From Bacteroidales bacterium UBA1192 (GTDB taxonomy: Bacteria; Bacteroidota; Bacteroidia; Bacteroidales; Bacteroidaceae), in NCBI GenBank assembly GCA_002310175.1, contig DBYG01000071.1:1-15056 (forward strand): 15,056 nucleotides of DNA. The letters are read 5' to 3'. Positions 1 through 6,800 of this stretch are shown one piece after another. The notes below the pieces were generated by a model. The model did not search any database, was not told the DNA's origin, and saw only the letters and a program-made list of their open reading frames with translations. Position numbers and translations under genes: made by a program. Within the stretch, counting starts at the first letter, position 1, and each line of letters starts with the position of its first letter.

Positions 1-598
<598 letters not shown>

Positions 599-629
599 AA
601 TCTCTTTACCGTATTTGAAGCAGAACCAT

Positions 630-652
630 AAAAAAACGTGCCGCAGGGCACG
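630..652 (-). terminator. Intrinsic-terminator-like hairpin in the 16S leader
   Basis: On the minus strand a perfect 6-bp GC-rich stem (CGTGCC, 652-647; GGCACG, 642-637) with a 4-nt loop is followed directly by seven Ts (636-630). This is the canonical form of a Rho-independent terminator. It sits only about 32 nt before the 16S 5' end, downstream of the rRNA promoter and the boxA-like site. It could be a terminator that is suppressed by rRNA antitermination, an attenuator, or a processing stem. The structure is directly visible but its function is inferred. Confidence 0.6.
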
Positions 653-797
653 ACAATACTCATGGAACTGCAAGTCTGTCTTCTTTCTCGCTCAGGTCCG
701 TCTCGTTGCGTTTCGTTTGTTTGACGGTTCGTATTACCCTCGGCCTCTACCCAAAAACGGGAAAGACCGTCGTACTACTTGTCTGTATGAAATATCC

Positions 798-807
798 TCA
801 AAGAACA
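798..807 (-). promoter_or_regulatory. boxA-like rRNA antitermination site
   Basis: The minus strand reads TGTTCTTTGA from 807 to 798. This resembles the boxA of Bacillus-type rRNA leaders and is close to the E. coli TGCTCTTTA consensus. In known systems boxA RNA recruits NusB-NusE (S10) with NusA/NusG to make polymerase resistant to termination across rRNA. Its place about 40 nt after the promoter and well before 16S fits that role. Confidence 0.6.
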
Positions 808-850
808 TCTTCTCAATGCCTGCCGGCATCTTGTATCCGGAAAGCGGATG

Positions 851-882
851 CAAAGATACAGCTACTTTCCCAAACAGCCAAA
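851..882 (-). promoter_or_regulatory. rRNA operon promoter (Bacteroidetes type)
   Basis: On the minus strand TTTG (882-879) lies 20 bp upstream of TATCTTTG (858-851). This is an exact match to the Bacteroidetes primary-sigma consensus, a -33 TTTG and a -7 TAnnTTTG. An A/T-rich stretch directly upstream (881-900) could act as an UP element. Transcription should start near 843-846 and give a leader of about 245 nt. No second consensus promoter was seen between here and 16S. Confidence 0.85.
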
Positions 883-1017
883 TAAAAAAGAAATTTTTTT
901 AAGAGATTATTATTTCGTGAGAAACAACATATTAGTAATTATAGCATAACCTTATTGCAGAAAATCCAACAAATTGGTATTTGAAGCCTGTAGGATACCT
1001 CTCAGCAGATTATTTTA

Positions 1018-1025
1018 TATTTTTG
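1018..1025 (+). promoter_or_regulatory. -7 element upstream of the DUF5686 gene
   Basis: TATTTTTG matches the Bacteroidetes -7 box TAnnTTTG, 25 bp before the start codon at 1051. No good -33 TTG is found at the usual distance; the nearest TTTG (980-983) is 34 bp away. The call therefore rests on the -7 box and its position. The leader would be only about 20 nt. Confidence 0.5.
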
Positions 1026-1050
1026 CACCGGAAAAAGGCCAAAGTTTCCA

Positions 1051-3612
1051 ATGAAAATAGGAATAAAAACCATATTGACCGCATTATCAATTATTATAGT
1101 TCTTACAACTCATGCTCAAACTGTAAGGATCAGCGGCCATGTACATGATACCGAAGGGAACGCACTACCATACACAACAGTTCGCCTCAAAGGCCTCGCA
1201 ATTGGATGCATTACAGACAACAAAGGCAACTTTTCGTTCAACGGGGATATAGATGGACAAACAATGGTTATTTCATCTGTTGGATACAGAGATTACTCCA
1301 TTGAACTATCCGCCCTAACAAAGTTCCCCCTTGACGTGGAACTCAACACAGAAACATATAATCTTGACGAAGTGATAATCAGACCAGAAAAAGAACACTA
1401 CCGGAACAAAAACAATCCTGCAGTTGAACTTGTAGAGGAGATAATAAGGAATAAAGAGGAAAACAATCCCTTCAACAATGAATACGTTTCAAGGAATAGA
1501 TACGAGACATACGTAGTGTCTCTTGATGATTTTACGGAAGAGAAGCAGCAACAAGGCATGTTCAAGAGGTTTCCTTTCCTAAAAGAATATGTCGATACTT
1601 CTCTTGTGTCTGGCAAGCCGATACTGAACGTGTCCACTCGTGAGTTAGTCGCAACTGACTATTTTCGTTTGAAGCCCAAGAGAGAGAAGCAGGTTATACA
1701 CGGCAGAGAGTGGGTTGGTATTGAGGATTTCCTTCCCGATGAAGAAGTCAAGGCAGCCGCAGATGCAACACTTCGGGACATTGATCTTTTCAATGACAAA
1801 GTACTTATTCTCCGGAATGAGTTTATCAGTCCTTTTTCCGATTTGGCCACCTTATTTTATAAATACTATATACTAGATACGCTGTCTGTCGATGGTGAAG
1901 ACTGTATAGACCTGGCTTTTTTGCCGCGCAATCCGCAGTCTCTCGGCTTTACCGGACATATCTACATTACCACAGACACAGCACATTTCGTGAAATGGAT
2001 TCAAATGAACATTCCATACGATATCAATCTGAATTTTATTGAATACATGAATATAGAACAAAGGTTCACTCACGACATCAATCATCCAAGACTGCTTGTC
2101 TATGAAAGCATAACAGCCGAATTGAAACTATATGACAATATTAACGGAATTTACGGACGAAGAGAAGTATCATATTCTGACTACCAGTTCAATGATGAGG
2201 TTGACCGTGAACCATTTTATCACCAGGAACAGATAATAGAACCAGAGGAAGCGCTCCAAAGAAGCAATGAGTTTTGGGAAGAATATCGCAAAACTGACAT
2301 CAACAAAGGCGGCGGAAAAACCGACGATGTAAAAGAGATGATATCCAGGCTTAGAAAAGTTCCCATATACTACTGGACTGAACAATTCATCAACCTGCTC
2401 TTTTCAGGCTATATTCCTGTTAAGGAAAAGAACACACCTTTTTATGTTGGTCCCTTAAATACAATGGTCAGTTGGAATGGGATAGAGGGGATGAGGCTCA
2501 AGCTTGGAGGGATGACAACAGCCAAACTTAGTCCGCATTTATTCGGAACAGGATATCTTATATATGGCATAAATGACAATCGCTTCAAATATTACGGCAG
2601 GTTAGAATATTCATTTAAACCCAAAAAAGAACAATGGAACGAATTCCCCATCCATTCCTTGAGATTGCAGTACGAGAATGACATCTACCAGTACGGCCAG
2701 CAATATATGTATACAAACAAAGACAACTTCTTGCTTTCCCTCAAGAGACTGCCTGATGATATGATAGGATATGTAAGGAATTGTGAGTTAACCTATACAC
2801 TTGAGCGACACAGTGGTCTATCATTCACAGGTACACTACGCAATCGAGTGAACGAATCGACTGAATTCATTCCAATGCACTCCAATGATGGGTTCGGATC
2901 ACCTATTAAAGAAATATCACAAAGTGAACTAGAGATAGGCTTGAGATATGCTCCAGGGGAGAAATTCATCCAGCATAAATGGAACAGAAAAAACAAGACT
3001 CCTGAACTACCTGTATTCACCCTCAATGGAACATTAGCACGAAAAGGAGTGTTAGGCAGCAACTACTCAATGCTCAAAACCGATTTTTCCTACCGCCAAC
3101 GATTAATGGTTGCACCTTTGGGATATTTTGACGTCATGCTGAAAACCGGAAAGATTTGGGGAAAGGTCCCCTATCCCCTTCTATATATACCGAATGCAAA
3201 CCTTTCGTATACCTACCGGAAAGAAACGTTTGAAACAATGACACCAATGGAATTCTTCATGGACAGCCATATTACATGGGATGTAGTTTGGTACATGAAT
3301 GGGCTGTTTCTTAACAGAATTCCAGCTATTAACAAAATGAAACTTAGAGAGGTTACTTATTTCCGAGGCGTATGGGGCACGCTCTCCAGCCAGAACAATC
3401 CCGAAAAAGATTCAAGTGGAAATATCTTACTCTTCCCCACCAGAAGCCTATTCACAGGTTCAGAAATGAAAACACCCTTCATAGAAACTGGAGTTGGCAT
3501 AGAAAACATCTTCAAGATCATGTCTGTCAGCTATTTCCGTCGAATGACATACAAAAACACCCCAGATGTAGATATCCAGGGTGTAAGAATAGCGGTTCAT
3601 CTTCAGTACTAG
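1051..3612 (+). CDS. DUF5686 outer-membrane protein with carboxypeptidase-like regulatory domain
   Basis: This 853-aa protein has an N-terminal signal peptide (hydrophobic residues 8-20, likely cleavage near Ala22-Gln23). Residues ~25-112 form a carboxypeptidase-D regulatory-like beta-sandwich (motifs SGHVHDTEGNALPYTTVRL and VISSVGYRDY), as found at the front of many Bacteroidetes outer-membrane proteins. The rest matches the DUF5686 family architecture: a long periplasmic part, then many alternating, aromatic-rich strands suggesting a beta-barrel. The chain ends in an aromatic residue (AVHLQY), as outer-membrane barrels usually do. The family is confined largely to Bacteroidetes and its molecular function is not established. 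It does not look like a SusC-type transporter, since I see no plug domain or TonB box. A -7 promoter box lies just upstream. The stop codon overlaps that of the convergent downstream gene. Confidence 0.85.
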   Translation: MKIGIKTILTALSIIIVLTTHAQTVRISGHVHDTEGNALPYTTVRLKGLAIGCITDNKGNFSFNGDIDGQTMVISSVGYRDYSIELSALTKFPLDVELNTETYNLDEVIIRPEKEHYRNKNNPAVELVEEIIRNKEENNPFNNEYVSRNRYETYVVSLDDFTEEKQQQGMFKRFPFLKEYVDTSLVSGKPILNVSTRELVATDYFRLKPKREKQVIHGREWVGIEDFLPDEEVKAAADATLRDIDLFNDKVLILRNEFISPFSDLATLFYKYYILDTLSVDGEDCIDLAFLPRNPQSLGFTGHIYITTDTAHFVKWIQMNIPYDINLNFIEYMNIEQRFTHDINHPRLLVYESITAELKLYDNINGIYGRREVSYSDYQFNDEVDREPFYHQEQIIEPEEALQRSNEFWEEYRKTDINKGGGKTDDVKEMISRLRKVPIYYWTEQFINLLFSGYIPVKEKNTPFYVGPLNTMVSWNGIEGMRLKLGGMTTAKLSPHLFGTGYLIYGINDNRFKYYGRLEYSFKPKKEQWNEFPIHSLRLQYENDIYQYGQQYMYTNKDNFLLSLKRLPDDMIGYVRNCELTYTLERHSGLSFTGTLRNRVNESTEFIPMHSNDGFGSPIKEISQSELEIGLRYAPGEKFIQHKWNRKNKTPELPVFTLNGTLARKGVLGSNYSMLKTDFSYRQRLMVAPLGYFDVMLKTGKIWGKVPYPLLYIPNANLSYTYRKETFETMTPMEFFMDSHITWDVVWYMNGLFLNRIPAINKMKLREVTYFRGVWGTLSSQNNPEKDSSGNILLFPTRSLFTGSEMKTPFIETGVGIENIFKIMSVSYFRRMTYKNTPDVDIQGVRIAVHLQY

Positions 3613-4088
3613 AACCTGAAATCTGCACCGGTGTATTGAACCTTAAATCTCTTCTTTTTATTGTTTATTCTAATAATTCTCTCGCGCTGCTTCAATACCT
3701 TTTTTTCTTTTTCAGAAAAAAACAGCGAGGAAAGTTGTAAGTTACCGGCCCTCTCCCTAACATAATCCTCAAACTTCTGTTCAAGGAGAGAACGTTCCTC
3801 AAGAAACCATCTATTCCTGACAACGGTCTGTTCAATCTTTTGGATATTGGAAATATACATAACTGAATCAACCGGCGAAAATGACAAAGCGCAAACATAC
3901 ACATCGGTCTGTCTGGCCTTTTTATCCTGATTGTCATTTCTCATTGACTCAACATCTTTTTGAGTTCTGGTCAAACCTTCACCCGGCTGTAGTATAGGAC
4001 TCTTAGTCCTGTCCGGAGTTTGTGCATAAGAATAAACCGATGCTACCAATGCCAAAAGACAAGCCAAGACAAAAACCCTGATTTGCAT
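3609..4088 (-). CDS. Small exported protein of unknown function, downstream of rpoD
   Basis: I do not recognise a family for this 159-aa protein. Residues 1-22 form a clear signal peptide (hydrophobic 5-17, then SVYSYAQ), so it should be periplasmic or surface exposed. There is no lipobox. Residues ~24-60 are polar and probably disordered, 61-120 look globular (one Cys at 66 and a helical stretch around 82-112), and the C-terminus (126-148) is strongly basic with many Lys/Arg. The gene starts 8 bp after the rpoD stop codon on the same strand with no terminator or promoter between, so it is probably translated from the rpoD transcript. Its TAG stop shares CTAG with the stop of the convergent DUF5686 gene. 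The coding region near 3700-3722 contains a run of seven Ts and one of seven As. The signal peptide and clean frame support a real gene. Confidence 0.75.
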   Translation of the reverse strand: MQIRVFVLACLLALVASVYSYAQTPDRTKSPILQPGEGLTRTQKDVESMRNDNQDKKARQTDVYVCALSFSPVDSVMYISNIQKIEQTVVRNRWFLEERSLLEQKFEDYVRERAGNLQLSSLFFSEKEKKVLKQRERIIRINNKKKRFKVQYTGADFRF

Positions 4089-4096
4089 GGTTTCAA

Positions 4097-4957
4097 CTAT
4101 CCAAGATATGATTTGAGAAGCTTGCTGCGTGAATTCTGACGCAGACGTCGGATTGCTTTCTCCTTGATTTGACGGACACGTTCACGGGTAAGTCCGAACT
4201 TGTCACCAATCTCCTCAAGGGTCATCTCCCTGCAACCGATTCCAAAGAACATTCTTATAATATCCTTTTCACGGTCTGTAAGTGTTGATAACGCTCTGTC
4301 AATTTCCTTTGAAAGAGACTCATTTACGAGAGTCCTGTCAGCCATAGGAGAGTCATCATTAACCAAAACATCCAAAAGGCTGTTGTCTTCACCATCTACA
4401 AATGGTGCATCAACTGAAATATGCCGCCCTGACACCTTTAGGGTATCGGCAATCTTTTCAACAGGAATATCAAGCACCTCTGCCAATTCCTCAGGCGAAG
4501 GACGACGCTCATTATCCTGCTCAAATTTTGAAAGTGCCTTACTTATTTTGTTAAGAGAACCGACCTGATTAAGAGGCAAGCGCACAATACGAGCTTGTTC
4601 AGCCAGTGCCTGAAGAATGGATTGACGAATCCACCAAACGGCATAACTAATGAATTTGAAACCTCTGGTTTCATCAAATTTCTCGGCCGCTTTTATAAGG
4701 CCGAGATTACCTTCATTAATCAAATCAGGAAGGCTCAAACCCTGGTTCTGATACTGTTTGGAGACAGATACCACAAAACGCAGATTGGCACGGGTTAATT
4801 TCTCGAGAGCAGCTCTATCGCCCTTGCGGATGCGCTGTGCGAGTTCAACCTCTTCCTCAACAGTGATAAGCTCTTCACGACCTATCTCCTGAAGATACTT
4901 GTCCAATGATGCGCTTTCACGGTTCGTTATGCTCTTAGTGATTTTTAATTGCCTCAT
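4097..4957 (-). CDS. rpoD: RNA polymerase primary sigma factor RpoD/SigA
   Basis: This is the housekeeping sigma factor that directs RNA polymerase to most promoters. At 286 aa it has the usual short Bacteroidetes form, lacking region 1.1 and the long non-conserved insert. Region 1.2 covers ~17-48 (SLDKYLQEIG). Region 2 covers ~56-125, with the core-binding PDLINEGNLGLIKAAEKFD and the -10-recognition segment YAVWWIRQSI at 105-114. Region 3 covers ~130-205. Region 4 covers ~222-280, with the helix-turn-helix LEEIGDKFGLTRERVRQIKEKA. A strong promoter lies about 75 bp upstream (5032-5062). The gene is followed at 8 bp by a small exported protein gene. The consensus TAnnTTTG promoters elsewhere in the window are what this sigma type is known to recognise. 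Confidence 0.98.
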   Translation of the reverse strand: MRQLKITKSITNRESASLDKYLQEIGREELITVEEEVELAQRIRKGDRAALEKLTRANLRFVVSVSKQYQNQGLSLPDLINEGNLGLIKAAEKFDETRGFKFISYAVWWIRQSILQALAEQARIVRLPLNQVGSLNKISKALSKFEQDNERRPSPEELAEVLDIPVEKIADTLKVSGRHISVDAPFVDGEDNSLLDVLVNDDSPMADRTLVNESLSKEIDRALSTLTDREKDIIRMFFGIGCREMTLEEIGDKFGLTRERVRQIKEKAIRRLRQNSRSKLLKSYLG

Positions 4958-5031
4958 TATTCAGTATATAGTGATTTGTTTACTTCCTGTAACGTCCGCT
5001 CAAAACAGTACGGATTCGGGCGAATTGGCTG

Positions 5032-5062
5032 CAAAGATAGTAATAATAAAATATAGAATCAA
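5032..5062 (-). promoter_or_regulatory. rpoD promoter
   Basis: On the minus strand TTG (5062-5060) is separated by 20 bp from TATCTTTG (5039-5032), an exact match to the Bacteroidetes promoter consensus. Transcription should start near 5025, leaving a leader of roughly 65-70 nt before the rpoD start at 4957. The -33 element lies just beyond the T-rich tail of the degP terminator. Confidence 0.8.
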
Positions 5063-5077
5063 CTTTTTCAAAACAAA

Positions 5078-5112
5078 TTGATTGGAGCGGACATACCACC
5101 CCAACCAATCAA
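5078..5112 (-). terminator. Probable terminator after the DegP gene
   Basis: A perfect 8-bp inverted repeat (ttgattgg 5078-5085, ccaatcaa 5105-5112) with a 19-nt loop lies 25 bp after the degP stop. On the minus strand the stem is followed by a T-rich tail (TTTGTTTTG). The long loop and modest GC content make it a weaker terminator than the classical form. It also separates degP from the rpoD promoter. Confidence 0.5.
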
Positions 5113-5137
5113 CATAGTTTCCATTATTTATCCATCA

Positions 5138-6646
5138 TTACTCAAGGCTCACTGCATAATTTGCCCTACGTCCAGAAGGATAGATTCCAGTTATAAACAA
5201 CACCTGATCAGGAGATTTTACAGCCTCATTATACGCCTGTTCGATATCATCCTGGCTTTTGATCTGGCGGTTGTTAATCTTGAGTATAATGAATCCACGT
5301 TGAATACCGTTTTTCCTCAACAGGCCATCCTTCAGTCCGTTCACTTGCATACCATAACCAATATTCAGATTACGACGCAACTGCTCCGAGACCTCACCGA
5401 AAGCTGCTCCTAACACATCAAAGTCTGATTTCTTCACCACATCAGTATTACCTTTGAAATTCTTGAGTTCAACATTTATCTTTCTGGTCTTTTCATCACG
5501 GATAATGGTTACTTCAACCTTATCGCCAGGACTAAACTGAACAATTGTTTCCTGAAGCTCGGTCATGGTTTTTACCTTTTTACCGTTTATAGCAGTAATA
5601 ATGTCACCTTCCTTTAGACCTGCTGCAAGAGCTCCTCCGCCATCGGTCACTTCACTCACATATACCCCGTCTAGTGTTCCGAAATCCTTATCCTTATTCT
5701 CATCAAGCTGACGCATAGAAGAAACGTCACCACCTCTAATACCCAATATAGCGCGTTGTACAGAACCATACTCCTTCAAATCCGCTACCACTTTCTTTAC
5801 AATCGTAGTAGGAATAGCAAATCCATAGCCTGCGTATGTTCCTGTAGGTGACTCAAGAGCAGAATTAATGCCCACCAACTCGCCCCTTACGTTCACAAGC
5901 GCGCCACCACTGTTACCCATATTGATGGCTGCATCGGTCTGAATGAAAGACTCTATACTCTCATTGCCATCATAAATACCAATCTTTCTTGCCTTGGCGC
6001 TGACGACACCGGCAGTCACGCTGGAAGTAAGGTTAAATGGGTTACCTACAGCCAGAACCCATTCCCCAAGCTTGAGCTCATCGGAATTACCCATAGGTAT
6101 TACAGGAAATTCATCACCATCTATCTTAATTAACGCGAGATCAGTGTTCTCGTCCTTTCCGATGAGAGTAGCCGCGAAAACACGGCTGTCATTGAGAGTG
6201 ACCTCTATCTCGTCGGCCTTGTCTATCACATGGTTGTTTGTGACAATATATCCGTCCTTTGACAAGATTACTCCGGAGCCATATCCCACCTGAGGACGAC
6301 TTTGAATCTGACGCTGACGCGGCTGTCCTCCGAAACCAAAGAAATACTCGAAAACATCAGGCATTTCCTGTATGGTCTGGGTGCGTCCATTCACAGTAGC
6401 CTTGATATGAACCACGCCATGGACAGTCATTTCGGCCGCCTCAGTAAGATCGACCGGCTGATTCCTCGGAGCTGGCGGCATGGAAATGCTGCTTGCCGAC
6501 GAATATGGCACAAGGGATTGAGTGACATATACGTGATCAGTGGATTTACTTTTCTTATTGACAAGATATGTTGTCACACCCGCTGCTCCTGCACAGCATA
6601 CTATTAACAGCACTGAGCAAAATACAATTTTAGTTGTCTTTTTCAT
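5138..6646 (-). CDS. degP: DegP/HtrA-family (Do) periplasmic serine endoprotease
   Basis: This 502-aa protein degrades, and in related proteins also chaperones, misfolded envelope proteins. An N-terminal hydrophobic segment (7-29) is either a signal peptide or a membrane anchor. The trypsin-like protease domain (~70-290) contains the full catalytic triad: His139 in TNNHVID, Asp169 in NTDLALIK and Ser246 in GNSGGAL. Two PDZ domains follow, at ~300-392 and ~410-498, giving the two-PDZ layout of DegP/DegQ rather than the one-PDZ layout of DegS. PDZ1 retains the canonical GVYVSEV and GLKEGDIITAING motifs. The gene is probably monocistronic: it has its own -7 box about 56 bp upstream and a hairpin after its stop. 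DegP and DegQ cannot be told apart from sequence alone, so the symbol is a family-level call. Confidence 0.95.
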   Translation of the reverse strand: MKKTTKIVFCSVLLIVCCAGAAGVTTYLVNKKSKSTDHVYVTQSLVPYSSASSISMPPAPRNQPVDLTEAAEMTVHGVVHIKATVNGRTQTIQEMPDVFEYFFGFGGQPRQRQIQSRPQVGYGSGVILSKDGYIVTNNHVIDKADEIEVTLNDSRVFAATLIGKDENTDLALIKIDGDEFPVIPMGNSDELKLGEWVLAVGNPFNLTSSVTAGVVSAKARKIGIYDGNESIESFIQTDAAINMGNSGGALVNVRGELVGINSALESPTGTYAGYGFAIPTTIVKKVVADLKEYGSVQRAILGIRGGDVSSMRQLDENKDKDFGTLDGVYVSEVTDGGGALAAGLKEGDIITAINGKKVKTMTELQETIVQFSPGDKVEVTIIRDEKTRKINVELKNFKGNTDVVKKSDFDVLGAAFGEVSEQLRRNLNIGYGMQVNGLKDGLLRKNGIQRGFIILKINNRQIKSQDDIEQAYNEAVKSPDQVLFITGIYPSGRRANYAVSLE

Positions 6647-6701
6647 AATCTATTCTCACTTTTTGGTTAATCACTTGGTTTTAATTTAACATTTTCCTAT
6701 T

Positions 6702-6709
6702 CAAATATA
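6702..6709 (-). promoter_or_regulatory. -7 element upstream of degP
   Basis: The minus strand reads TATATTTG (6709-6702), matching TAnnTTTG, 56 bp before the degP start codon. No TTG is present at the standard 19-21 bp; the nearest (6726-6724) is at 14 bp. The promoter may be weak or depend on an activator, which is inference. The rest of the 6647-6800 gap is A/T rich and contains a direct repeat (AATAATTAACC 6754-6764, AATAATTACC 6785-6794) with no assigned role. Confidence 0.45.
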
Positions 6710-6800
6710 CACAAGAAAAATGCCAATGTTATATTGAGATACGCATTATTCCCAATAATTAACCTTTCAGGAGGTCATTTAACAAATAATTACCAATCGG

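Larger units (their letters stand above)
599..850 (-). other. rRNA operon leader region
   Basis: This transcribed leader of about 245 nt lies between the rRNA promoter and the 16S 5' end, and I see no credible gene in it. It holds a boxA-like site (798-807) and a terminator-like hairpin (630-652), listed separately. There is also a 6-bp long-range stem (gacggt at 723-728 with accgtc at 766-771) and a small hairpin (atgcc at 816-820 with ggcat at 825-829). The long-range stem may take part in leader folding or 16S processing, which is inference. The 883-1017 interval beyond the promoter is A/T rich and shows no gene. Confidence 0.7.

Noticed and set aside
6769..6774. AGGAGG on the plus strand in the degP-M16 gap, a possible ribosome-binding site
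   Set aside because: No start codon follows at a usable distance and Bacteroidales rarely rely on strong Shine-Dalgarno sites.
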